Shown here piece by piece: positions 23,250 to 31,492 of a stretch of 50,259 bases of DNA. Under the pieces are notes generated by a model that had not been told where the DNA came from, did not search any database, and was given only the letters and a program-made list of their open reading frames with translations. How positions within the stretch are numbered: the first letter of the stretch is position 1; every line of letters starts with the position of its first letter. The translations under genes and the position numbers were made by a program. Source of the DNA: Humimonas sp964465015 (GTDB lineage: Bacteria; Gemmatimonadota; Gemmatimonadetes; Palauibacterales; Palauibacteraceae); NCBI GenBank assembly GCA_964465015.1, contig CAYXHP010000152.1, positions 1 to 50,259 of the forward strand. Direction: 5' to 3'.

Positions 23250-24151
23250 CCTATCGGCCCGTGTCCGGTGAGTCGTTCTGCGGCCGGGAGGCTCAGCTCG
23301 AGGCACTGGTCCAGGCGGCTCGCGCCGGTCGCCCCGCGGCCGTGGCCGGTCGCATCGGCCGCGGCGTGAGCTCCATGGCCCTCCAGACGGTGTCGCGGCT
23401 TCGCGCGGCCGGGCTCGAGCCCGTGCTCGTCGACCTCTCGGACCTGGCCGACGAGGGCGATCTCGACGGCCGGCTCCCATCCGCTCCAGGGCCCGGCGCC
23501 ACCGGCCTTCACCTGGTGGTCGACGATGCGGACCGGCTCACGGCGGGCGGCCCCGCCCCGGCGGCGCGCGCTGCGCTGGAAGAGGTGGCCGGCGGGCCCG
23601 GGCTCCTGCTGTTCGGCCACGACCGGGAGGCGCTCGGACGGCTGGCCGGCGGGCCGGACCTCCTCGAGCTCGAGCTCGCTCCCCTCACGCTGGCGGCGTG
23701 GCTACCGCACGCGCTCGAGCGCTTCCTGGAGACCGAGGTGTGGGTGGCGAACGAGCACGTCGAGCGGGTCTACGAGCTCGTCGGCGGGCATCCGCGCTAT
23801 CTGCAGGAGGCGAGCCGCGAGCTCTGGGACCTCGCCGCCGCCGGCCGGCGGGTCGAGGCCCCGATGGTTCAGGAAGCCGTGGACCGGGTGGCCGCACGGG
23901 AGGCGCGCGCGTGGAGAGAGCTCTGGGGCTCGCTCACTCCGAACCAGCGGCGCTTCCTCCGGGGCGTGGCGCGCGCCGGCTGGGAACCTCACCCCTTCGG
24001 GGCGGAATTCCTCGAGGCCTCGGGTCTCGGAACCGCCTCGAGTGCCCAGCGCGCGGCCGCCTCGCTCCTTCGCCAGGGACTCCTGGAGGAGACGTCGGCC
24101 GGCCTTTGGGTGGGTGACCCGCTGCTCCGACAATGGGCCGCGGGGGACTGA
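23234..24151 (+). CDS. STAND/AAA-like ATPase domain protein with degenerate Walker A
   Basis: A 305-residue soluble protein with the layout of archaeal-type/STAND ATPases: CGREAQLEALVQAARAG, Walker A-like AGRIGRGVSSMAL (about 36-48), Walker B GLHLVVDDADRL (about 94-105), sensor region GLLLFGHDREAL, then a lid (YELVGGHPRYLQEASRELWDL) and a C-terminal winged helix (LTPNQRRFLRGVARAG). In the P-loop the lysine expected before Ser/Thr is Val, so ATP hydrolysis is doubtful; nucleotide binding or a structural role is more likely. M5 at 23246 is an alternative start. It stands alone, divergent from the dehydrogenase operon and convergent with luxC. No partner gene is obvious. Confidence 0.8.
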   Translation: MNPFMSYRPVSGESFCGREAQLEALVQAARAGRPAAVAGRIGRGVSSMALQTVSRLRAAGLEPVLVDLSDLADEGDLDGRLPSAPGPGATGLHLVVDDADRLTAGGPAPAARAALEEVAGGPGLLLFGHDREALGRLAGGPDLLELELAPLTLAAWLPHALERFLETEVWVANEHVERVYELVGGHPRYLQEASRELWDLAAAGRRVEAPMVQEAVDRVAAREARAWRELWGSLTPNQRRFLRGVARAGWEPHPFGAEFLEASGLGTASSAQRAAASLLRQGLLEETSAGLWVGDPLLRQWAAGD

Positions 24152-24155
24152 CCCG

Positions 24156-25562
24156 TCACTCGCGCTCGGTCCAGGCGAGGAGGGGGAGGAGCTGCGGACG
24201 CCCGTCGTGGAGCCAATCCGGGGGTGGCCACGCCAGCGTGCCGACCGGGGCGACGCGGCATGCCCCGAGACGCGCGGCCATGTCCGCCAGGTCATCGAGA
24301 CCCGTGGACCCGGCGTAGCCCACGCTCTGTATCCGGCCCTCGAGCGGCTCCAGCGTCCGTTCCAGCTCCCTCACGCCCTCGACCTGGTGCACGCGCACGA
24401 AGCGCGGCAGGCCCTCCGTGATGAGGGGGTCTCCGCCCACGACGACGGTCCAGGTCGGAAGCTCGCCGCTGGCCAGGAGCCGCACCGGCCGGCCGCCGAG
24501 CGACGCGAACTCGGCCTCCGCCCGGGCGCTCCGCACGGACACGGCCGTGTCGGCATCGGGCTCGGGCGGCGGGCGCTCGGAGGTCTTCCGCTCGAGGGCT
24601 TCCGCGAGCGCCTCTCCGACCGCGTCGCCATCCCGTCCCACGGCGTAGACGAGCCGGGGTGAGACACACCCCTGCTGGTCGTAGGCGCACACGTCCCGCG
24701 CCAGGGCGCGAGCCGCCGCCGGCAGCGAGGCATCCGCCAGGATGGCGGCGATCCCGATGCGGGGCCCATAGGCCACGAGGTCGACGTGCGCCGGGAGGCG
24801 GGCCCGGACGCCGTCGACGGCCCTGGACCCTCCATACACAACCACTTTACGTGAGCGCTTTACCCAGGAGTCCCAGGGTTCCGTCTCGTCCTCCGGCCAC
24901 CAGGTGGTGGCCAGGCAATGGCCGAGGAGCGAGTCCTCCTCGGAGAGGGCGCGGGCGAAGCGCGCCAGGAGCGCCGGCTCGCTCCGCGGCGCCCGGCACA
25001 GGACGCCCGAGCGCACGAGGAGTCCGCGCACGGCCGCCGTGACCGCCACCCCGGGCACGTTCCCAGCGTGCACGACCAGGAGCAGAGGGGGGCCCGACGC
25101 TCGCCGCCGGCGCGGTGCGGCCAGCACGCCTCCCGTCGTCCAGCCGTCCAGCGGTTCCGGGCCGCCCAGCTCGCGGCGCACGACGCCAGCCAGCGCCTCG
25201 GCCGTCCACGAGGCCCTCATGCCGGCCAGCGTCTCCGCGGTCAGGCTCCCGGGCCATCCCATCTCCTCGGACAGATCCCGGGCCGCGGCGGCGCCGTCCG
25301 GCTGCCCCGGGTCCGCCAGCCGGAGCGCCGCGCGAGAGACGGCGGCGATCACCCGCTCGGTGGACCGCTCCCGCCGCGCGCGGAGGGCGGAGCGGCGCAC
25401 CTCGTCGGCTACGAGACGGGCGGTCTCCCGGTCCAGGGCCGGCACGCGGAACCCGCGCCCGCCCGGGCTCGTCCCCGTGAAGTGCCGGAGCGGCGCCGCC
25501 GCCGGGAGCCCCGGAAGGTGCCAGGGATCCCGAGACGCGGGCGGACCTCCCTCAGCCCTCAC
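24156..25562 (-). CDS. luxC: Acyl-CoA/acyl-protein reductase, LuxC family
   Basis: LuxC reduces an activated fatty acyl group to fatty aldehyde with NADPH. This 468-residue form contains the LuxC core: LLLVVHAGNVPGVAVTAAVRGLL (nucleotide-binding region), KVVVYGGSRAVDGVRARLPAHV, and CAYDQQGCVSPRLVY, where the second Cys is the acyl-accepting residue of the family motif DQQxCxSP. GTG 25562 is chosen because it overlaps the luxE stop by 11 bases; the frame extends to 25649 but that would overlap luxE by almost 100 bases. luxE lies immediately upstream on the same strand. Luciferase genes (luxAB) and the LuxD transferase are absent from the window. Confidence 0.9.
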   Translation of the reverse strand: MRAEGGPPASRDPWHLPGLPAAAPLRHFTGTSPGGRGFRVPALDRETARLVADEVRRSALRARRERSTERVIAAVSRAALRLADPGQPDGAAAARDLSEEMGWPGSLTAETLAGMRASWTAEALAGVVRRELGGPEPLDGWTTGGVLAAPRRRRASGPPLLLVVHAGNVPGVAVTAAVRGLLVRSGVLCRAPRSEPALLARFARALSEEDSLLGHCLATTWWPEDETEPWDSWVKRSRKVVVYGGSRAVDGVRARLPAHVDLVAYGPRIGIAAILADASLPAAARALARDVCAYDQQGCVSPRLVYAVGRDGDAVGEALAEALERKTSERPPPEPDADTAVSVRSARAEAEFASLGGRPVRLLASGELPTWTVVVGGDPLITEGLPRFVRVHQVEGVRELERTLEPLEGRIQSVGYAGSTGLDDLADMAARLGACRVAPVGTLAWPPPDWLHDGRPQLLPLLAWTERE

Positions 25563-26694
25563 CGGCCCGCAGGAGCTCGGCGGTGGCAAGGGAGCACCCG
25601 CGTGGCGGGGCTCCGGGTGCGCGTCCGATCCACTCCAGGACGCCGTCACGGACCCGGCCCAGGTCCTCCGTGAGGACGCTGACCGCGCTGCCGGCGTTGG
25701 CCAGGTCCGTATGGCAGAGGATGCCTGCCTCCCCCTCGGGCATCGGTTCCAGCGTCACGGGGTCGAGGGCCCGCGTCCGCAGCCAGGGCGGCGCGACGAG
25801 CGGGGGCGAGGCCCCGGCGTCCGCCGATCCCCGGCCGTAGCGCTGCGAGAGGAGCTCGGTCATGCCGAACTCGTTGACGATGGCCTCCGCTCCGAGTCCG
25901 AGGGTGGCCGAGACGCGGGCCAGGACCTCTTCCCGCTGGAGTCCCGGACGGCCCTTGGCGCCACCCGTGTCCATGAGGACCGAGCCGGGCGGAAGCTCGA
26001 GGGCGTCCGCCTTCGCCTCGAGGGCACGGGTCCACGCATCGACGGCCAGGGTCGTGCCCAGGATGCACACCGGAATCCTGCCCTCGGCACAGGCGAGGAT
26101 CGAGGACCGCGCCTCGGCCGCATCCGGTTCGCCCCGCGGGGCGACACTGCGCGATCCCGGGCGCCCCAGGTGGGCGGCGACATCGTCGCTCATCCAGGCC
26201 AGCGAGGAGTCGGATCCCCGGGCGAAGGGAGGGATGAGCGACAGAACGAGCGGCCCGTTCGGGCCGCACTCGCGCGCGGGCCGCCCGAGCACCAGGCGGG
26301 CGAACGTGGCCTCCAGGGACGCCCGGTAGAGCTCCGGATCCACGACCCGATGCGTCCCGCGCTCCCCGTCGCCGCGGGTCGTCCCGCTGGTCCGAAAGCG
26401 GAGATCTCCCCCGGCGCGCGGCGCCACCGCCAGGTCCACGTGCCGGAAAGCCGCGGTCGGCACGGGGGGAATGTCCGGCCAGTCGGCCACCGTGTCGGGG
26501 CTCGCGCCGCGCGCCTCGCAGTACGCCCGGTACGGGGCCACCGTGTGCCACTGGAGCTCGAAGGAGCGGAGCGCGAGGTCGGCGAATCGGGCCTCCGGCC
26601 AGGGACGGGGCTCGCGGTCCCAGCGGGCGAACGCCTCTCTCAGCTCGGCCGCCAGCTCGCGAAACGCGGGGGGGAGCCGCGAGGGCGGCGTCAC
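25552..26694 (-). CDS. luxE: Acyl-protein synthetase, LuxE family
   Basis: LuxE activates a fatty acid with ATP and holds it as a thioester for LuxC. The 380-residue protein is of family length. It shows RFRTSGTTRGDGERGTHRVV (the AMP-binding SGTT motif), LVLSLIPPFARGSDSSLAWM, VLMDTGGAKGRPG, VNEFGMTELLSQRYG, and a conserved C-terminal RGCSLA whose Cys corresponds to the acyl-carrying residue. GTG 26694 overlaps the stop of the upstream membrane-protein gene as GTGA, so the three genes are translationally coupled. It should feed aldehyde production for lipids, waxes or a signal; light emission is unlikely without luxAB. Confidence 0.9.
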   Translation of the reverse strand: MTPPSRLPPAFRELAAELREAFARWDREPRPWPEARFADLALRSFELQWHTVAPYRAYCEARGASPDTVADWPDIPPVPTAAFRHVDLAVAPRAGGDLRFRTSGTTRGDGERGTHRVVDPELYRASLEATFARLVLGRPARECGPNGPLVLSLIPPFARGSDSSLAWMSDDVAAHLGRPGSRSVAPRGEPDAAEARSSILACAEGRIPVCILGTTLAVDAWTRALEAKADALELPPGSVLMDTGGAKGRPGLQREEVLARVSATLGLGAEAIVNEFGMTELLSQRYGRGSADAGASPPLVAPPWLRTRALDPVTLEPMPEGEAGILCHTDLANAGSAVSVLTEDLGRVRDGVLEWIGRAPGAPPRGCSLATAELLRAGEG

Positions 26695-27182
26695 TTGCTC
26701 GAGAACAGCACGCGGCCCAGCCACACCAGGACCATGGCGATCAGTATCCCGGCGAAGATCGGGAGCCCCGTTCGAACCGCCTCGTACAGGATCGCGAGGC
26801 TGGGGATGTCTCCGTGTCCGAAGACGCTCATGGTGAGCAGTCGACTGTTGGAGAGGAGGCTGCGGGCCACGAGCACCGGCACCAGCGGCAGCATGACCCC
26901 GAGCCACACGGCGAAGGCGCTGGACCAGGGCTCCCGGCCGCGGATGAGGCCCACCAGGAGCGACAGGCCGAACAGGACCCCTTCGGTGACACGAAGGCCG
27001 AGGGGCGAGTCGACGAGCCAGGGCTCGACGACGCCGCGACGCACGAGCTCCGACAGGCTCGGCCAGCTCGAGCCGACGTACAGCACCTGCCACGATGCGA
27101 CGAAATAGCCGTTCAGGAAGGCGAACGTGAGCGCTCCGAGGAGCAGCGCCACGATGAGGGTGGACCAGTCCTTGTTCGCCAT
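26691..27182 (-). CDS. Membrane protein of unknown function, first gene of the luxEC operon
   Basis: A 163-residue protein with four likely membrane helices (STLIVALLLGALTFAFLNGYF; VTEGVLFGLSLLVGLI; AFAVWLGVMLPLVPVLVA; GLPIFAGILIAMVLVWLGRVL) and a short Lys/Ser cytoplasmic tail. I do not recognise the family. ATG 27182 is preceded by GAGGTGA. The gene overlaps luxE by four bases. The tight coupling suggests a membrane partner for LuxE/LuxC, for example for aldehyde delivery or a lipid-modifying step; this is inference only. Confidence 0.75.
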   Translation of the reverse strand: MANKDWSTLIVALLLGALTFAFLNGYFVASWQVLYVGSSWPSLSELVRRGVVEPWLVDSPLGLRVTEGVLFGLSLLVGLIRGREPWSSAFAVWLGVMLPLVPVLVARSLLSNSRLLTMSVFGHGDIPSLAILYEAVRTGLPIFAGILIAMVLVWLGRVLFSSK

Positions 27183-27334
27183 CGTCACCTCGGAGCGGCG
27201 CCGTCCTCCGGCGCCCGCTGATAGGCCTCGGCTCTCCGCATCCACGTCACGGAGCGCACCTTCACGTTATGATCGGCGTGGCGCAGCGCGCCAACCGGCC
27301 GGCCCCGACGAACGAAGCCACGGGAGACTGCAGC

Positions 27335-27826
27335 ATGATCCAGCGCATCCCATCCGAGTCCCCTCCGAACCCGACATCGCCGGACCTGGGCGGATTTCCC
27401 GTGACCGTGCGGCTCCCGGTCCAGTGGGGCGACATGGATCTGTACGGTCACGTCAACAACACGGTCTTCTTCCGCTACTTCGAGTCCGCGCGGATCGACT
27501 ACCTGGTCCGCTGCGGCTTCACAGCCTCGTACGAGCGGGCCGGCATCGGCGCCATCCTCCATTCCACCGACTGTCGCTTCCGCCGTGCCCTCCTGTACCC
27601 CGATGAGGTCGTGGCGGCCACGCGGACGCTGAGGGTCGAGGAGGACCGCTGCGTGATGGAGTACCGGCTCGTGTCGCTCGGGCAGGAGGCGGTGGCCGCG
27701 ACCGGTGGCGGCGTGGTGGTGTCGTACGACTACGGGAAGTCGGTGAAGACGCCGATCCCGGACGTCGTGCGGCGCGGGATCGAGGCCCTGGAGGCGGAGG
27801 TCGGGAGGAGGCCCGAGGGCCTCTGA
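27335..27826 (+). CDS. Hotdog-fold acyl-CoA thioesterase (4HBT family)
   Basis: A 163-residue hotdog enzyme that hydrolyses acyl-CoA or acyl-ACP to free acid. The active-site block VQWGDMDLYGHVNNTVFFRYFESARIDYL (about 28-56) is a textbook 4HBT motif with the catalytic Asp and HVNN. ATG 27335 has GGGAG eight bases upstream; a longer frame to 27269 lacks such a site. It is divergent from the luxEC operon. Free fatty acid made here could be the substrate that LuxE re-activates, in the role LuxD plays in luminous bacteria; this is a positional inference. Confidence 0.9.
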   Translation: MIQRIPSESPPNPTSPDLGGFPVTVRLPVQWGDMDLYGHVNNTVFFRYFESARIDYLVRCGFTASYERAGIGAILHSTDCRFRRALLYPDEVVAATRTLRVEEDRCVMEYRLVSLGQEAVAATGGGVVVSYDYGKSVKTPIPDVVRRGIEALEAEVGRRPEGL

Positions 27827-27840
27827 GCGAACTCCGGGGG

Positions 27841-28995
27841 TCAAGGCCCCCGGAGCACTCCACGCATCGACTTGCCCTTCCGGATCCAAACAACGTCGAC
27901 CGAATCGTCCGGCGCCACCTTCGCGAGTGCCGAGCGGAGGTCCAGCGCGTCGCGCACCGGGTCACCGGCGGCCCGGACGACCACGTCTCCGGCTCGAAGC
28001 CCCAGCATCCCGGCCGGCGTGCCGGGCAGGACGCGCAGCACCAGGAGCCCGGCGTCGGCTCCCTGGAAATACGAGGCGAGGTCCGGATCCAGGGGGCGGA
28101 ACTCGGCCCCCGCCAGGCGGACCGTCCCGCTCGTGGACTGGAAGGCCTCCGACCGCTGGAGCGCGGACCTGAGCTGGCTGCGGTACACCGTCCGAAGCGA
28201 ATCGAGGCGCGCGCGCGCCTCTCGCAGGACCGAGTCCCGGATAGCGAGGAGACGGGGCGACAGGGTATCCATCGGCGTTCCCCCGCGCCGGGTCCACGTC
28301 GTCGGCGTGCCGTGTATGTCGAAGCGGAGCACGGTCGCCGACTCGCCGCGAACCGCCGGTGGCGCAAGGGGCACCACGTATTCGGACCCCCCTTCGCGGC
28401 CCGGTCCGATCGGAGTCACGGTAGGCCGCGCCATGGCCCGCGCCGGGTCGGCCGGGCCGAAGCGGGGCGCGAGCTGGACGCGGACGACCCCGGACCCATC
28501 CGGTCCGGCCCCGGCCACCCGCAGTCGGACCGCCATCGTCTGCCCGGGACGCTCGCGCGGGACGACCTGCAGCGTGCGGCGGCCGCCCGCCCGTCCGACC
28601 AGGACACCGACGCGCTGCCCGGCGCGGAGGTGGGCCAGGGCCTCCTCACCCGCGGGAGTGCCCAGGGCGTGACCCTGGACGGAGATCAGGGTGTCGCCCG
28701 GGACGAGTCCGGCGCTGTCGGCCGGGCCCCCGACGATCACCGTCTCGGCCACGTACGCCGTGCGGCACCCGGACGCGACCACCGCCGACGGAGCCGCCCC
28801 GGCTGCCGTGCCGGACACTCCATCGCAGGCGGGACGCGCCGAGAGTCCGACTCCGATCCAGGCCGGCGGCTCCGTCGACTGCTGCGCCCTCAAGGCGGCT
28901 GGACGAGCCAGTAGCCCCGCGCTCGTCAGAACCAGCCCCGCGAGGACCGCCAGCCGACAGGCGCCGCGCGCGCTCCCACCGCTACCGCGACTCAT
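27841..28995 (-). CDS. Exported protein with two PDZ domains
   Basis: A 384-residue protein with an N-terminal signal peptide (RLAVLAGLVLTSAGLLARPAALRAQ; Sec cleavage likely after ALRAQ). A first PDZ at about 60-150 (VIVGGPADSAGLVPGDTLISVQGHALGT) and a second at about 305-380 (LLVLRVLPGTPAGMLGLRAGDVVVRAAGD) flank a middle region of unclear fold. No protease catalytic motif (GNSGG, HExxH) is seen, so it is a binding or scaffold protein. It starts 4 bases after the anti-sigma gene stop and is the third gene of the sigma operon, so it may sense envelope proteins for that system. Confidence 0.85.
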   Translation of the reverse strand: MSRGSGGSARGACRLAVLAGLVLTSAGLLARPAALRAQQSTEPPAWIGVGLSARPACDGVSGTAAGAAPSAVVASGCRTAYVAETVIVGGPADSAGLVPGDTLISVQGHALGTPAGEEALAHLRAGQRVGVLVGRAGGRRTLQVVPRERPGQTMAVRLRVAGAGPDGSGVVRVQLAPRFGPADPARAMARPTVTPIGPGREGGSEYVVPLAPPAVRGESATVLRFDIHGTPTTWTRRGGTPMDTLSPRLLAIRDSVLREARARLDSLRTVYRSQLRSALQRSEAFQSTSGTVRLAGAEFRPLDPDLASYFQGADAGLLVLRVLPGTPAGMLGLRAGDVVVRAAGDPVRDALDLRSALAKVAPDDSVDVVWIRKGKSMRGVLRGP

Positions 28996-28999
28996 CGGC

Positions 29000-29908
29000 T
29001 CAGCGATAATCCAGCGAGACGACGTGGAGGACCCGGTCGAGGGCGTTCCGCTCGGCCACGACCTGGAAGAGGAAGTCGTTCACGGCCGGGTCGGCCGGCA
29101 TCGCGCGGAGCGCCTCGCTGGAGGCGCGGATGAGCGCGTCGAGCCGCGCCAGGTGCTGCGCGGCCGCCTGCGGGTCCTGCAGCGCCTGGGCCGGACTCGG
29201 CCCCTGCGCCCGAAGAGCCTCCAGCCTGGAGAAGACCGCTCGGTACGGCCGCGGCAGGTCGTCGGGGAGGCTCACGTCGTTCCCCGCACTGGAGGCCAAC
29301 ACGGACGGGGAAGCACCGCGGGAGCTCGTGCTCCCTTCGCCTGACGCGCCCCCGGGCAGGTCGGCGTCGCCGCGCCGGCTCGCCGGACCGCCGGCCCCGA
29401 GCGCGAGGGAGGCCGGGTCGGCGCCCGCGCCCCCGGCGGCCTTCGAGGCCTCGCGCATCACGCCCGAGCGTCCGGCGACCGCCGCCGCGTCGCCAGCCGA
29501 AGCCGGGGCGGCCGCGGACCCTTCGGAACCATGCGCCGCCGGCCCCGAGGCGAGCAGCGCCGGCTCGCCGGGGAGGCCGCCGGCTCGCAGACCCAGCGCC
29601 ACGCCCCCCGCGAACAGGATGACGGCCGCGGCGGCCCGCAGGGACGCCGACACCCAGCCGTCCCCCGCCACCGCGCGCAGCCACCGGCGACCGCGACCCA
29701 CCTCGGGCAGGCGCGCCTCGATCCGGTCCCACGCCGCGGCCGGCGGCTCGAGCTGCCCCAGCGCCGAAAGCGCCATGCGCATCCGGCGCATCGTCTCGTA
29801 CTCGCGCCGGCAGTCCGGGCACGTCTCCAGGTGCCCGGTGGCCCCCGGATCCGTCTCCGGCTCGTCGATCAGCGCCGACAGCATCTCTCGTTCCAGATGT
29901 TCCGACAT
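29000..29908 (-). CDS. Membrane anti-sigma factor with zinc-finger (zf-HC2) domain
   Basis: A 302-residue protein encoded 10 bases after the ECF sigma gene. The N-terminal zinc-binding anti-sigma domain shows HLETCPDCRREYE (HxxxCxxC), a single helix spans about residues 85-108 (LRAAAAVILFAGGVALGLRAG), and a long Ala/Gly/Ser-rich outside linker leads to a helical C-terminal domain (DLPRPYRAVFSRLEALRAQG to the end). It should hold the sigma factor inactive at the membrane until an envelope signal releases it. ATG 29908 (MSEHLEREM) gives the normal start. Confidence 0.88.
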   Translation of the reverse strand: MSEHLEREMLSALIDEPETDPGATGHLETCPDCRREYETMRRMRMALSALGQLEPPAAAWDRIEARLPEVGRGRRWLRAVAGDGWVSASLRAAAAVILFAGGVALGLRAGGLPGEPALLASGPAAHGSEGSAAAPASAGDAAAVAGRSGVMREASKAAGGAGADPASLALGAGGPASRRGDADLPGGASGEGSTSSRGASPSVLASSAGNDVSLPDDLPRPYRAVFSRLEALRAQGPSPAQALQDPQAAAQHLARLDALIRASSEALRAMPADPAVNDFLFQVVAERNALDRVLHVVSLDYR

Positions 29909-29918
29909 GGCTTCCAGC

Positions 29919-30467
29919 TCAGGCCTCTCCGTTCGCTTCGCGCTCCGCCGATCCGGGCTCCAGCAGCTCTCGCATGCGGGCGCGAGCCTTGTGGAGCTGC
30001 GACTTGGACGTCCCGGGCGCCACGTCGAGCAACTCCGCGATCTCTTCGTGCGTGCGGCCCTCGACATCGTGCAGGACCAGCACGCGCCTGTATCCGGGGG
30101 GTAGACGATCGAGCGCCTCGGCCAGGAGGCGCTGGTTGATCACCGCATCGTCCAGGGAAGCCGCCGGACGGAGGATCTCCGCTTCGCGCTCCACCTCGTC
30201 GCGGCGTCCGCGCCGGCGGAGGCGATTGAGCGCCATGTTCGTCGCCAGGCGGTACATCCACGTTCCGAAGGAGGCCTCCCCGCGGAACAGGTCGAGCTTT
30301 CTGAAGGCGCGAATCCAGGCGTCCTGCGCCAGGTCCTCGGCCAGGGCATCGTCTCCGGCCAGCCGGCGCACCACGGTGTAGACGCGGGACGAATGGGCCC
30401 GGTACAGATCGGCCATCGCCTCGCGATCCCCCAACCTGGCGCGTTCTACGAGCTCGGCGTCTCCCAA
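29919..30467 (-). CDS. ECF sigma factor (RpoE-like)
   Basis: A 182-residue extracytoplasmic-function sigma factor. Region 2 is VERARLGDREAMADLYRAHSSRVYTVVRRLAGDDALAEDLAQDAWIRAFRKL followed by the -10 recognition segment FGTWMYRLATNMALNRLRRR. Region 4 is LPPGYRRVLVLHDVEGRTHEEIAELLDVAPGTSKSQLHKARARMRELL. The start is TTG 30467 just after an AGAGAGG run. It heads an operon with its anti-sigma factor and a PDZ protein. The targets cannot be read here; the lipid genes upstream and downstream are possible members of its regulon. Confidence 0.92.
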   Translation of the reverse strand: MGDAELVERARLGDREAMADLYRAHSSRVYTVVRRLAGDDALAEDLAQDAWIRAFRKLDLFRGEASFGTWMYRLATNMALNRLRRRGRRDEVEREAEILRPAASLDDAVINQRLLAEALDRLPPGYRRVLVLHDVEGRTHEEIAELLDVAPGTSKSQLHKARARMRELLEPGSAEREANGEA

Positions 30468-30604
30468 CCTCTCTCCCCCTCACGGACGATGGTTGGATAC
30501 ACGGCAGGGCAGGAGGGTTGCCCGGCGCGAGGGGGCCGGCCCCGTGGCCGCGCCGCGGGAGGGAGTCGCCGGGAGCCGATGCGGGGCACCGGCGCGATCG
30601 ACGA

Positions 30605-31492
30605 CTACGGCCTCCGGCCCAACCGCCGCACGAGCCACGGTGTGGCCGCGAAGGCCGCCAGCGCCACCCCGAGGCCGGCCAGCGCGTCCACGCCATAGTG
30701 GAAGCGTCCGTAGACCGTGCCCAGGACGAGCGCCGTGACCGGGAGGAGGAGCCACCAGAACGCCCGCCGTCCGTCCCGCCACGCGGCCAGGAGTGCCGAC
30801 ACCGACGCCGCCACGTGCGAGCTCGGGAAAGCCGTTCCCTTCGAGGAGCCGCTGTCGAGCAGCGAGTGCACCACCGGGAAGACCGGGCTCCGGGCCGGTG
30901 GTCCCGACAGGGGCGGGAAGAGGTATCGCGGTCCGGCCACGGGGAAGACCGCGAAGAAGAGATAGCAGATGAAGAAGCCCAGCGAGATGGTGACGGTCGC
31001 TCGCTCGAGGCCCCGGGGTCCGTCCGACAGATAGGAGGCCACCGCCGCCACGGGGACTACGAGATAGTAGGAGACGTAGCCCAGGTGGAGCACCGTGGAG
31101 AGCCACTCGTAGGGCAGCGCCCGCGCCGCCGCGACACTGAGTTCCGTGCCGAACAGCGCCCGCTCCCAACCCTGGACGGTAGGATCGAAGAAGCCGTGGA
31201 AGACCATCTGGTCCAACAGGCGCAGCTCCCCATACAGCAAGGGGAGAAGGACCAGGGGATACGCCACCCGGAAGAAGCGAAGGAGGCCGTTCCTGGGCAC
31301 ACGGGTCCGGGACATCACGGAGATCCCGCCCGCGACGACGGTGTGGACGAGTGCGAGGAGGGCACCGGTCCGGCCGCCGGCGGCCAGGGCCAGCGCGGCC
31401 GTGACCAGGAGATAGGCCACGAGCACCACGTCGGAAGCCAGAGCGCCCCGACGGTCCGCGGGGATCTCCCCTGCAGCGGGGTTCACAGCCAT
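30605..31492 (-). CDS. PAP2/AUR1-like membrane phosphatase or phosphotransferase
   Basis: A 295-residue membrane protein with six or seven helices and the PAP2 active-site blocks GTAFPSSHVAASVSAL (SxxxSH-type, catalytic His) and GRFHYGVDALAG (HxxxD). A classical first block is not obvious. The PAP2_3 branch includes the yeast inositol phosphorylceramide synthase AUR1 and bacterial lipid phosphatases. The gene overlaps the ceramide reductase gene by about ten bases and ends the operon, so it may add or remove the phospho-head group of ceramide; this is inference from position. ATG at 31492 is followed directly by a cytoplasmic tail and first helix. Confidence 0.8.
   Translation of the reverse strand: MAVNPAAGEIPADRRGALASDVVLVAYLLVTAALALAAGGRTGALLALVHTVVAGGISVMSRTRVPRNGLLRFFRVAYPLVLLPLLYGELRLLDQMVFHGFFDPTVQGWERALFGTELSVAAARALPYEWLSTVLHLGYVSYYLVVPVAAVASYLSDGPRGLERATVTISLGFFICYLFFAVFPVAGPRYLFPPLSGPPARSPVFPVVHSLLDSGSSKGTAFPSSHVAASVSALLAAWRDGRRAFWWLLLPVTALVLGTVYGRFHYGVDALAGLGVALAAFAATPWLVRRLGRRP

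Noticed and set aside
24156..27182. Bioluminescence locus
   Set aside because: Only luxE and luxC are present; there is no luciferase or luxD in the window.
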